From Puniceicoccaceae bacterium (GTDB lineage: Bacteria; Verrucomicrobiota; Verrucomicrobiia; Opitutales; JAFGAQ01), in NCBI GenBank assembly GCA_028285755.1, contig JANQOQ010000008.1:1243285-1307284 (forward strand): 64,000 nucleotides of DNA, read 5' to 3'. How positions within the stretch are numbered: the first letter of the stretch is position 1; every line of letters begins with the position of its first letter. Positions 8,909-17,540 of this stretch are shown here, in pieces. The notes beneath the pieces are model-generated. The model did not search any database, was not told the origin of the DNA, and saw only the letters and a program-made list of their open reading frames with translations. The position numbers and the translations under genes are program-made.

Positions 8909-9367
8909 TTATGCGAACTCGGGAGGGGGTGGAAGATCGTGGTCCAGTTGATCGATTCGTCGCTTGTGCCGTCCACCCTCGAAGGTGGCATCCAGCCAGG
9001 TCTTAACGATCTGTTTCGCAAGCTCAGCATCCACCAGGCGTGCTCCCATGGAGATGATGTTGGCATTATTGTGTTCCTTGGCCAGGCGTGCAGAGTCTAG
9101 GCTCCAGCAAAGTCCGCAGCGGATACCCTTTACCTTATTCGCGGCAATGGCTTCCCCATTCCCACTGCCGCCAAAGACTACCCCCAGATCGCAGGTGCCA
9201 TCTGCAACATGCTTTGCCGCATACTGCACATAGACCGGATAGTCGACTGATTCAGGTGAATAACAGCCGTAATCCTCAACTTCGTGTCCAAGCTCTTCAC
9301 CCAAATATTGGCGGATGACCTCTTTGAGAGGGTAGCCTGCGTGGTCGGTTCCCAATGCGATTTTCAT
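8909..9367 (-). CDS. rpiB: Ribose-5-phosphate isomerase B
   Basis: Interconverts ribose 5-phosphate and ribulose 5-phosphate in the pentose phosphate pathway. The protein has 152 residues. GTDHAG (His9), FGGSGNGEA (Ser68, Asn70 and Glu72) and His99 are visible. The SGNGE form lacks the catalytic Cys of E. coli RpiB and matches the subgroup in which Glu acts as base. RpiB-fold enzymes also act on allose or galactose 6-phosphates, so the substrate rests on family resemblance. Confidence 0.92.
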   Translation of the reverse strand: MKIALGTDHAGYPLKEVIRQYLGEELGHEVEDYGCYSPESVDYPVYVQYAAKHVADGTCDLGVVFGGSGNGEAIAANKVKGIRCGLCWSLDSARLAKEHNNANIISMGARLVDAELAKQIVKTWLDATFEGGRHKRRIDQLDHDLPPPPEFA

Positions 9368-9462
9368 ATTTCTGAAACGAGTAGCAAAGTTTTCGAGCAG
9401 AAGTCAACGAACAGAAAAGCACAGTTTGATTTTTTCTTTACGGTTTAGCCTGGCTATACGCA

Positions 9463-9490
9463 TTGACAGTATGGTACCGCCTTTGATATT
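9463..9490 (+). promoter_or_regulatory. Candidate sigma-70 promoter of the exported protein gene
   Basis: A perfect TTGACA (9463-9468) is followed after 16 bases by GATATT (9485-9490, four of six matches to the -10 box). The start codon of the next gene lies about 30 bases downstream. Confidence 0.45.
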
Positions 9491-9520
9491 AAACCACAAA
9501 CATTCCTTACCTAAATCACT

Positions 9521-10318
9521 ATGAAACAATATACTTACCTATACCACCGCATATTCTTAACACTGTTCATTTCCCTGGCAGCAACATTCAGCGCCTTTGG
9601 GGTCAAAATTAATTTCGAAAAATCCACCCCGGTGGGCAGCTGGCAAATACGACAGGAAATGATGACCGACGAAAAAGGCCGTCAGACCATGCAGGAAATT
9701 AAAACCTCGTTACTCGGTGAAGAGAAACGTGAAGGCAAAGACCATTACTGGATGGAACTTGTAATCCAGAATCATAACGTTCGCAAAGGAAAAGTGTCCA
9801 AGACCGGAGATCGCTCCATTGTAAAAGTACTCGTAGAGGCGGATGTGCTTAATGGCGACCTATCCAAAGTAATCAACAATCTTACGGGTTTCGGTAAGGA
9901 AATTATCATGCAGACGGGCGATGCCGACCCCATGAAAATCGAACAGGGCGGAATGATGGGCAGTATGCTCATGCAGGCCATGGGAATTAAAGTAGACTAC
10001 GATTTCGAAGAAACCGGCAGTGAGACGGTTAATGTGGAAGGCGGAAAATTTAAAACCCGTGTCATTGAAGGCAGTGGATCAGTGCAGTCCAAGATCATGT
10101 TTCAAACGATCAATGTGCAGAGTGAGACCAAGCAATGGGTCAGCGAGGAAGTACCCTTTGGTATGGTAAAGTCGGAAAGCCGTATCGATACCAATGGTGA
10201 AATCACTACCTCCACTGCGCAGCTTATGGAATACGGAAAATCCGGGGCGTTTTCCGAGATAAAGGGAGAACCTCAAAGTCTGCAAATACCCAATCTTCAA
10301 GGCCTCTTCGGCGGTTGA
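9521..10318 (+). CDS. Exported protein of unknown function
   Basis: A 265-residue protein with a clear N-terminal signal peptide (hydrophobic core about residues 11-27, possible cleavage near AFG). The mature part is hydrophilic and beta-rich in appearance, with a Met-rich GGMMGSMLMQAMG patch near residue 150 and a VPFGMVKSES segment late in the protein. The layout resembles periplasmic DUF3108/DUF4412-type proteins, but I do not recognise it firmly. It stands alone between rpiB (divergent) and tRNA-Ser. Confidence 0.8.
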   Translation: MKQYTYLYHRIFLTLFISLAATFSAFGVKINFEKSTPVGSWQIRQEMMTDEKGRQTMQEIKTSLLGEEKREGKDHYWMELVIQNHNVRKGKVSKTGDRSIVKVLVEADVLNGDLSKVINNLTGFGKEIIMQTGDADPMKIEQGGMMGSMLMQAMGIKVDYDFEETGSETVNVEGGKFKTRVIEGSGSVQSKIMFQTINVQSETKQWVSEEVPFGMVKSESRIDTNGEITTSTAQLMEYGKSGAFSEIKGEPQSLQIPNLQGLFGG

Positions 10319-10387
10319 TTCCCTAAACGCTGATTCTCATTGACCCGTAATCAAGCCTCTGTCATCTATAACGGTTTTAATACGTTT

Positions 10388-10520
<133 letters not shown>

Positions 10521-10564
10521 GTGCGGTGAGATACCCTGAAATCAGCGGGTTATAAAGATAAACG

Positions 10565-10804
10565 GTGGCCAGAAAGTTGGACATACTTCCTGCCAAACTG
10601 GATATCAAAGCCATCGTTAAGCACCTCTACCAAGGCAACGACCCACGCGTTATCAAACTCCTTACAAGCATCGGTTTTTACTATGATGAACATATCGCAG
10701 CTATCGAACGCCTCGTCAAAAGAGCAACCTGCTTCGCGAAACTGGAGAACTTCTTAAGCCCTGAATTCGAGCACTTCCAAAAAGCGTTTGTGGAAATAAA
10801 ATAA
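10565..10804 (+). CDS. Small hypothetical protein next to tRNA-Ser
   Basis: A possible 79-residue product starting at GTG, with no recognised domain. Codon third positions look protein-like. The C-terminus (PEFEHFQKAFVEIK) resembles a translated remnant at about 17,388-17,430 (PGFEHFQRALEEVK followed by a stop). A LDI-P-K segment near the start has counterparts at 17.33, 44.55 and 55.07 kb. It may therefore be the least damaged copy of a small dispersed element. From 10,805 to 11,001 nothing further was recognised. Confidence 0.35.
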   Translation: MARKLDILPAKLDIKAIVKHLYQGNDPRVIKLLTSIGFYYDEHIAAIERLVKRATCFAKLENFLSPEFEHFQKAFVEIK

Positions 10805-11001
10805 TTTTCGGTTACTGGTTTGATCCCAGTGTCTGTAGTTATACATAAGTGCCTCTCATCTTTGAATCTTCATACTGTCCTTAAGAGTGCTAGGTGCTTT
10901 TTATACCACTATCTCTTTGGGAATAAAAAAGGAAAATCATTTTTGGGGTATTTTGTCATCGCGAGTGTCTCACCAGCGAATATAATTCTATTTTGCTGGA
11001 A

Positions 11002-11535
11002 ATGTTTAACAAAAGAACAGATCAAAAAGTAGCCGATTGCGACGACATATATCAGCATGAGAATAGTTTGAGATCATGGTTGATCGCGCGTTACCCCGGG
11101 CTTGAAGATATTGATGATGTTATTCAAGAAGCTTTTTTTAAATTTCTGAAGGCCAGAAATTGTGGTCCTATTGCAAATCCGCGCTCTTATTTATTCGTTA
11201 CAGCAGGGAATATTCTTAAGAATCGTTTTCGTCGTCGAGAGATAGAGCGACCAGATGGCGTATCCGAATTGGATCCGAATTTGGAGGTAGATGGGTTAAG
11301 AAATCCTTTAGAAGAAATCTCTGGAAACGAAGAGATTCAGATTTTGATAAGAGCGATCAAATCATTGCCGAAACGATGCAGACAAGTGATCACGTTAAGG
11401 AAAATTTATGGGTATTCTATGCAAGAGGTGGCAAGCATATTGGGAATATCCAAGTCTACGGTAGATTCACAGTGCTGTATCGGCATGCGGAAATGTGCGA
11501 AGTTTTTAAAGGAGCATGGGGTAAAGGAGTTTTAA
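11002..11535 (+). CDS. ECF RNA polymerase sigma factor (FecI-like), cassette 1
   Basis: A 177-residue extracytoplasmic-function sigma factor. Region 2 shows IDDVIQEAFFKFLKAR and NPRSYLFVTAGNI. Region 4 shows LPKRCRQVITLRKIYG followed by a helix-turn-helix (MQEVASILGISKSTVDSQ). In FecI/FecR systems such factors switch on a nearby TonB receptor when the anti-sigma factor is signalled. ATG 11002 is preferred to TTG 10993. The FecR-like gene starts 1 base after the stop. A paralogue lies at 55,239 and shares an identical 16-residue string in region 4. Confidence 0.92.
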   Translation: MFNKRTDQKVADCDDIYQHENSLRSWLIARYPGLEDIDDVIQEAFFKFLKARNCGPIANPRSYLFVTAGNILKNRFRRREIERPDGVSELDPNLEVDGLRNPLEEISGNEEIQILIRAIKSLPKRCRQVITLRKIYGYSMQEVASILGISKSTVDSQCCIGMRKCAKFLKEHGVKEF

Positions 11536-11536
11536 A

Positions 11537-12580
11537 ATGAAAAATACTGGAAATAGATCCGATTTGAGTGACACAGCAAGGGAACAGACGGCTGCTGAGT
11601 GGATAGTAAAACATGAATACGGGCTTACTGCTGAGCAACAAGACGAGTTCTTGGATTGGTTAACCGAAGATCCCAAAAACAGGCAGGCTTATATTACGCA
11701 ATCCTGGGCATGGGGTGAGATTGATCGTCTAGCTGGGCTGCAAAAAACGGATCATGCTCCCGTAAATTCAAACCTTTTTGATGAAATCGAAATAAAACCC
11801 TTTTATCGCAAGCATGCTATAACTATGTCGATAGGCATAGTGGCGATGGCTGCTTCTTTGCTTCTCTTTATTGGCCTTTTCATTTTCGAAAATACTAAGC
11901 AAACCCCTCAAACTAAAGAATCTACATCTGTAGTTTTTAATCGAATTGAAAAGCAGCAATTTGATGATGGAAGTTCAGCAATTTTAAATAGAGGGGCAGT
12001 TGTATCCGTAGAATACACAGCGGAAATTAGACTGGTGCAGCTACTCAAGGGCGAAGCAAGTTTTAATATAGAAGAAGATATCAATCGTCCATTTATAGTT
12101 GAGGTAAAAGGTGTGCATGTAAGAGCTGTGGGAACTCAGTTTAATGTGAAGCTATCTGATGAGTCTGTAGATGTGATAGTCACAGAAGGTGTTGTTGCGG
12201 TTAGTATGCAAAATACCGATAACGCTGGAGTTGGAGAATCAATACTGGAGGCACACCATAGAGCCAATATTGAGATACAGGGTGAAAGTATGGATGTAAG
12301 TGTTGGGGTTATTGAAGAAGTGGAGTTAGCGGAGGAATTGCAATGGCATCCAGTCTTGCTTGAATTTGATAATGCTTCGCTCATTGAAATTATAGCCGAA
12401 CTCAATACGAGAAATGAAATCGAGATTATAATCGCTGATCCATCTCTTGAGTCTATTCGTATTTCAAGTGTCATCTGGTCTGACAATGTTGTCGGTTTTG
12501 TCGGCTTGCTGGATTCTTATTTCAATATTGATGCGAAGCAGTTAGACCCCCAGACCATAGTCCTGGATAACCAAAAGTAG
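11537..12580 (+). CDS. FecR-like transmembrane anti-sigma factor, cassette 1
   Basis: A 347-residue inner-membrane regulator. Its N-terminal cytoplasmic DUF4880-like segment (AAEWIVKHEYGLTAEQQDEF, about 19-38) should bind the sigma factor. A single membrane helix lies near residues 94-117. A periplasmic FecR domain follows, with the typical KGEASFNIEED and VRAVGTQFNVKL segments, and a C-terminal STN-like fold is possible. It is translationally linked to the sigma gene by 1 base. It probably senses the STN domains encoded just downstream. Confidence 0.9.
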   Translation: MKNTGNRSDLSDTAREQTAAEWIVKHEYGLTAEQQDEFLDWLTEDPKNRQAYITQSWAWGEIDRLAGLQKTDHAPVNSNLFDEIEIKPFYRKHAITMSIGIVAMAASLLLFIGLFIFENTKQTPQTKESTSVVFNRIEKQQFDDGSSAILNRGAVVSVEYTAEIRLVQLLKGEASFNIEEDINRPFIVEVKGVHVRAVGTQFNVKLSDESVDVIVTEGVVAVSMQNTDNAGVGESILEAHHRANIEIQGESMDVSVGVIEEVELAEELQWHPVLLEFDNASLIEIIAELNTRNEIEIIIADPSLESIRISSVIWSDNVVGFVGLLDSYFNIDAKQLDPQTIVLDNQK

Positions 12581-12592
12581 AGAAGCTTTGTT

Positions 12593-12901
12593 TTGAACGT
12601 TGTTGTACCTAGATTCAGTTACTTAATTATCTTTGGCCTTTTTGCACTCACTTGCTGTTCTAATAAACAAAGCTATGAGTTTGATATAGGTGCGGGAGAC
12701 AGCGGTATTGCATTAAGGCAATTTGCGCTACAGGCCAATATAGAGATTATCTTCAACAGTGGTGATTTGGAGGGAATATCCACGAATTCGGTTAGAGGGA
12801 AAATGCATCCTAACGTAGCATTAGATAAAATGCTGAAAAACACAGGATTACACTACAAAAAAGAATCTCAATCAAATGTATATGCGATTGTGAGAAAATA
12901 A
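12593..12901 (+). CDS. Stand-alone STN-domain lipoprotein
   Basis: A 102-residue product from a TTG start. A hydrophobic leader ends in LTCC, a plausible lipobox. The rest (about 28-100) is a secretin/TonB short N-terminal (STN) domain: FDIGAGDSGIALRQFALQAN, then GKMHPNVALDKML and LHYKKESQSNVYAI. STN domains in receptors contact FecR-type regulators, but here the domain is free. It lies 12 bases after fecR and 43 bases before the receptor. The other cassette has no such gene. Confidence 0.75.
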   Translation: MNVVVPRFSYLIIFGLFALTCCSNKQSYEFDIGAGDSGIALRQFALQANIEIIFNSGDLEGISTNSVRGKMHPNVALDKMLKNTGLHYKKESQSNVYAIVRK

Positions 12902-12944
12902 TTCATTAACCCCATAATTAACAATCTAGTCTTAGTGAACCCCA

Positions 12945-15900
12945 TTGAGCTGTTTAGACTTAACTGTGAATGAGAAACCATCAGTTAATCCTATAAGAGG
13001 CCTCACGCTGGCGGGATGTTTCCTGATCACGTTGATGGAGTTGTTGCAGAGTACGCTTGCCGCAAAGCCGACTGAACCGGGAAACTTTGAATTCGACTTA
13101 AAAGAGGAAAATGCAAGCGAAGCTCTATTCGCGTTTTCCAAACAAAGCGGTCAAAGCGTTATTTTTGATCCGCAGATAATCGGTGAAACAAAAACGAATC
13201 ATGTAGCCGGAAAAATGACGCCTAATGAGGCATTAGAAGCAATGCTAGCGAACACCTCATTAGGCTATAATTTAGATACTGAATCAGGCGTATATGTGAT
13301 CTTTCGTTCTGAATCTGCAAATTCAGAACTATCAGGAGAGTCTTTGGGTAGCACCCCGAAGGCTCCTATCAACAATAACCCAAAACAGAACATATCAATG
13401 AAAAACAATACTAACGAACGCAGGCTAGTCAAGTGGCTTGCCGGGCTGGTAAGTGCGTTTACAGTCGTCGCAGGTCCCATTAATGCACAAGAAGAATTGG
13501 ATGAGGATGTCCTCTTTTTATCTCCATTTGTAGTTGAGACCTCAGAGGATGTCGGCTATCTCGCTACATCTACGCTCTCTGGAACTCGCATAAAGTCGAA
13601 TCTCGAAGATATTGCTACTACGATATCTGTAATTACGGAAGAATTCCTTGAAGATACAGGTGCGACAGACGCCAACAACCTCTTAATTTACACTACTGGC
13701 ACAGAGGTCGCAGGCATTGGTGGAAATTTTACTAACTTAAGTATTACCGGTAATGCTAATCGTACCCCTTCCGATCAGGCAGAACGCAGGACTACCGGTG
13801 CAGGTAATCGGATAAGGGGGTTAACCTCTGCGGACACCGCCCGCAATTATTTTATCTCAAGCATTCCTTTCGATAGTTACAATCTGGCACGGGTTGAGAT
13901 TAATCGTGGATCGAATGCTGTTCTTTTTGGACTTGGCAGTCCATCAGGTATTATTAACTACGCACTTAAACAGGCGGAATTTAACACTTTTGGCGAAATT
14001 GAGGCGCGTTTTGGCAGTTTTGGTTCAAACCGGCTGTCATTCGATGGCAATGTAGAGTTGCTGGATAATCAGCTGGCTATACGCGTAGCTGCGGTGCAGG
14101 ATAATCGCAAATATGAACAAGATCCTGCTTTTGAAGACACCGAGCGCATCTACGTAGCAGGAACTTACAGCCGCGATTTTATTGGCACGGATGATAATAC
14201 CTGGGGCGCAACGACTGTTCGTGTTAGTTTTGAAGATGGCACTGTCGACGCTAATCGCCCCCGGGCTTTGCCTCCTGTTGATCTGATTACCTCATGGTTT
14301 CACCCATGGACTGATGACGTGCTTGGAACCGTAAATTTACCTGTGAAACCGACTATCAATAATTTCACGCAGAGTCGCAGTAGAGATTGGCAGCGGGGAC
14401 CGATCAGCGATCCTAATGACCCTTTTGCCGACAACACGCGCCTGAGCATATTTATTGTTGGAAATTTGTTTCGTAACCCACACTTAATATTTCCAGATCA
14501 TACGAACCCTAATCCCGGTGATGCACTCTCCGGTATCATAGGCAGACAGGGTGTGATAAATCGTGTGCTTAAGGCTGATGGCACCTTTGCCAATTCGGGT
14601 TTTGATGGTCCTACTCAACTTACTATGGCGCTACGCGAATGGCGTGGTACGGTAGATAATCCCGGTGCCATCTCTTACGACGGCCTTTTCAATAGCCCTT
14701 TGGTTAGTGACGATTCAATGTTTAACTTCCGAGAGAATTTGATCGAAGGTCCTAACAAAATGGAAATGGCTGACTTTGATGTTATCAATGCTTCCATAGA
14801 GCAGCTCTTTTTCAATAATAAGGCGGGTTTTGAATTAGCGTTAGCCGAAGAGAGCTTTGAAGACGGCTACGTGAATCTACTAACAGAGGGTCCTCGCTCC
14901 GGATTGGGCATTGACATCAATACCGTGCTGATGGACGGCACTCCTAATCCTAACTTTGGGCGACCCTATATCGCAACTCAGCCCACACAAGGTATGCGTA
15001 AGGTAGAGCGTGAAAATATCCGTTTCACATTTTTTGGTGAGCTTGATTTTTCTGAAAAGGATAATTTTACCAGGTGGTTGGGAAGGCACCTCATTACCGG
15101 TCTTTATTCCAAACAAACCACTGACAGCTTGGATTATAACAGTAATTTATCTGGCGCGATCGATTATCAATACGGAAACAACAGCAACCCACTAAGCAAT
15201 CAGGGAGGCTGGATTGGTTCCATTCATTACCTGGGGCCTTCGTTGGCTGATTTAGATACTCCGGCAGGGGCGAATATTCCGAGAATTCAAGCATTGCAGT
15301 TGCCAACACCTGAAAAAGCTACGAGTGGGCAATATCGACTATTCCCCAATAGACCTACGGCTCAAACTCCAGCTGAGTGGGCCAATGCATCACTGGATAT
15401 AGTGGGAGATTTGATCAGTGGAGCACGGATAGCGAGCAATGAAGTGGAATCCTACGCAGTAGTGCTGCAAAGTTACTTGCTAAGTGAAAACCTAGTCACA
15501 ACAGTTACCTGGAGGCAGGATGATTTTGACTTTAGGAATAATGGCAACGCCCCGCTAGATGATTTGGGGGCACGCATCATTGATCCTACGGTTTTTAACC
15601 TGGATGACATACCTGAATCTAATATTTTAACGGGCAGTGAGGAGACTGTTACCTGGGGCTTTGTTTTAAAGGCACCTGATGAGATGTTTAACGATGGTGG
15701 TCTTATTTCAGGATTCGCAGTTAATTACACCGAATCCAGCAATTTCCAACCTACTGCACCGCGCACCGATTCTTTTGAGCGCTCAATACCCTCACCCACG
15801 GGTGAAACTACAGACTATGGGTTCACTCTAAGAATGTTCGACGATAAGTTGTCCCTGCGAGCGACTTGGTATGAAACAGACCAACGATATGTAGGTGGCG

Positions 15901-16850
15901 GAGGTGTTACTGCTGGCAACACTAACATAATCAACCGACATGGAACTATCCTGGAGAACAGTCTTGCGGGTAGCCTGCCTGGGCAGACCTTCGAAAACGG
16001 TAATGTACTCGTAGATAGCAACATGGATGGTGTGACGGACTTCGTTTATTACGGAGTCGATCAGGACTATGCAGATCGTTATGACTTTACGTTTGATGAG
16101 CAGACGGGTTTCCGCGTTACGGGTGACCCGACATTTGCATTTACTCGTGATATTAGCTCAGAAGGTTTTGAGCTCGAAGTCGTTTACAATCCATTGCCTA
16201 ACTGGCGTTTCCTCATTAATGCTTCCCAGCAGGAGGCGGTCATTTCCGAAGCTGGTGGAAGCTTCAGGGAATGGCTTGATAATGCACTGATCTACGACAC
16301 GAATGGGGATGGCGAGGGGGATATATCTATCGCTGATGCGCTTGCGCCGGGAGGTATCTACTCCACAGTGCAATGGCTGGAAAACAATACGCTGGGTGAA
16401 TCGTTCAGTAATTTTCTAGACGCTCCACTCACAGCGGTTGAAGCACTCAATGGACAGAAAACCAACGAGTTAAGAGACTGGAAATGGAATGCAATCACCA
16501 ACTATGCTTTCATTGATGGACCTTTAGCAGGCGTCAATGTAGGGGGTGCGGTGCGTTGGGTATCTGCCCCCACTATTGGTTATGAGATGGGGGAAACCGC
16601 TTTTGGGGATATAACGCTGGATCCTACAAAGCCTATACAGGGTGAGGACACTCTCCGACTGGATATGTGGGTAGGCTACACCCGCGAGCTTTTGGACTCT
16701 AAGGTGAACTGGAAAGTCCAACTAAATGTGCGTAACTTGCTCAATGATGATGAGCTCATCCCAGTAAGTGCGAATCCTGATGGCCGCATTACAGCGTTCC
16801 GCATCCCGGTTCCACTTGTTTGGGAAATTCGTAACACCTTCTCATTCTAA
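12945..16850 (+). CDS. TonB-dependent outer-membrane receptor with N-terminal STN domain, cassette 1
   Basis: A 1301-residue outer-membrane beta-barrel transporter. In order it has a first signal-like segment (about 17-40), an STN domain (about 48-120) and a linker. A second signal-peptide-like segment follows (Met152 to about 182, ending GPINAQ), then a TonB-box-like DEDVLFLSPFVV, a plug domain and a barrel ending in Phe (NTFSF). No carboxypeptidase-like SusC domain and no SusD neighbour are present. The start is uncertain: TTG 12945 or GTG 12966, neither with a good ribosome site. It is probably induced through the upstream sigma/FecR pair. The substrate is unknown. Confidence 0.88.
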   Translation: MSCLDLTVNEKPSVNPIRGLTLAGCFLITLMELLQSTLAAKPTEPGNFEFDLKEENASEALFAFSKQSGQSVIFDPQIIGETKTNHVAGKMTPNEALEAMLANTSLGYNLDTESGVYVIFRSESANSELSGESLGSTPKAPINNNPKQNISMKNNTNERRLVKWLAGLVSAFTVVAGPINAQEELDEDVLFLSPFVVETSEDVGYLATSTLSGTRIKSNLEDIATTISVITEEFLEDTGATDANNLLIYTTGTEVAGIGGNFTNLSITGNANRTPSDQAERRTTGAGNRIRGLTSADTARNYFISSIPFDSYNLARVEINRGSNAVLFGLGSPSGIINYALKQAEFNTFGEIEARFGSFGSNRLSFDGNVELLDNQLAIRVAAVQDNRKYEQDPAFEDTERIYVAGTYSRDFIGTDDNTWGATTVRVSFEDGTVDANRPRALPPVDLITSWFHPWTDDVLGTVNLPVKPTINNFTQSRSRDWQRGPISDPNDPFADNTRLSIFIVGNLFRNPHLIFPDHTNPNPGDALSGIIGRQGVINRVLKADGTFANSGFDGPTQLTMALREWRGTVDNPGAISYDGLFNSPLVSDDSMFNFRENLIEGPNKMEMADFDVINASIEQLFFNNKAGFELALAEESFEDGYVNLLTEGPRSGLGIDINTVLMDGTPNPNFGRPYIATQPTQGMRKVERENIRFTFFGELDFSEKDNFTRWLGRHLITGLYSKQTTDSLDYNSNLSGAIDYQYGNNSNPLSNQGGWIGSIHYLGPSLADLDTPAGANIPRIQALQLPTPEKATSGQYRLFPNRPTAQTPAEWANASLDIVGDLISGARIASNEVESYAVVLQSYLLSENLVTTVTWRQDDFDFRNNGNAPLDDLGARIIDPTVFNLDDIPESNILTGSEETVTWGFVLKAPDEMFNDGGLISGFAVNYTESSNFQPTAPRTDSFERSIPSPTGETTDYGFTLRMFDDKLSLRATWYETDQRYVGGGGVTAGNTNIINRHGTILENSLAGSLPGQTFENGNVLVDSNMDGVTDFVYYGVDQDYADRYDFTFDEQTGFRVTGDPTFAFTRDISSEGFELEVVYNPLPNWRFLINASQQEAVISEAGGSFREWLDNALIYDTNGDGEGDISIADALAPGGIYSTVQWLENNTLGESFSNFLDAPLTAVEALNGQKTNELRDWKWNAITNYAFIDGPLAGVNVGGAVRWVSAPTIGYEMGETAFGDITLDPTKPIQGEDTLRLDMWVGYTRELLDSKVNWKVQLNVRNLLNDDELIPVSANPDGRITAFRIPVPLVWEIRNTFSF

Positions 16851-16876
16851 TTTTCTATAGTGAATTCCTGTTTTAC

Positions 16877-16915
16877 AATATCCGGAGGTCATTACACAGA
16901 CCTCCGGATATTTTT
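16877..16915 (+). terminator. Rho-independent terminator of receptor cassette 1
   Basis: A perfect 14-bp stem (16877-16890 with 16899-16912, core TCCGGAGGTC) has an 8-base loop and ends in a T-run (16911-16915). It lies 27 bases after the receptor stop. Confidence 0.9.
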
Positions 16916-17540
16916 GCAAACTTCTGGGAAATACAAAACAAAGCGCCCCTTTTAATTTGATATGCACTGGCCAGCCAAACAGTGCAAACTGTTTCATCCG
17001 TCGTTCCGTTTAACGCCAAAATTCATTATTGTGGGTCGAATTAGGTTATGGCTTCCTCAGCTTCAGGTGATGGTGGATGCCACCTTTTTTCTCTAATGCC
17101 AAGAAGGGGTAATCAGTTGCCAGCAGAATGAACCCTCTTTAGTGCCCCATAGGATAAGGGTTATCGTTAACTGACTGGTTATCAAGAAGTAAAGGTTTAT
17201 GCATATTTGGTTCGATTCCAGCTCTTTCTAAGATAAAGCTAGATGATTATTGATACACTATTCGGAATACATCCATAGCTCTTGAAATCACTATGAAATA
17301 CCATCTCAAAACCGTTGAAAACTACGAGATTTGGACATTTCAGCTTTAATTTTACGACATCTGGCCGACTAATCTGGATCATTATCCAGGATTTGAACAC
17401 TTCCAAAGAGCTCTAGAAGAAGTTAAATAGTCGTAATAGAAGCATTGGTTCGTCTCCACCAAGAGATACGTATGCAAGCAAGTCGTTCATAGCGCCAAAT
17501 CCAAAATTTAGCGTTTTATTAGGTGCAATTTGATGTTAAT
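16916..17540. other. Gene-poor interval with decayed sequence
   Basis: No intact gene is visible. The interval contains the repeat remnant at 17,282-17,430 and otherwise unstructured AT-rich DNA. A T-arm-like GGTTCGATTCC near 17,210 is not part of a foldable tRNA. Confidence 0.5.
17282..17430. repeat. Decayed dispersed repeat, copy A
   Basis: Bases 17,282-17,373 align with 44,504-44,596. Shared words are GAAATACCAT, TTGAAAACT (TGAAAACT in the second copy), TTTGGACA, TTCAGC and CGACAT. Both copies read on the minus strand as LKCPN then GFEMVF. Bases 17,388-17,430 read as PGFEHFQRALEEVK followed by a stop, which matches the C-terminus of the small frame at 10,565-10,804. Stops interrupt the frames, so it is a remnant. 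Confidence 0.55.

Noticed and set aside
10340..10372. TTGACC and TATAAC upstream of tRNA-Ser as a promoter
   Set aside because: The spacing is 21 bases, too long for a standard sigma-70 promoter.
10811..10840. T-arm-like inverted repeat ACTGG-TTTGATC-CCAGT, considered as a second tRNA fragment
   Set aside because: No acceptor or anticodon arm can be built around it, and the loop lacks the TTC start.
10820..11032. Frame of 70 codons upstream of the first sigma factor gene
   Set aside because: It overlaps the sigma gene start in another frame and shows no recognisable features; it is probably leader DNA.
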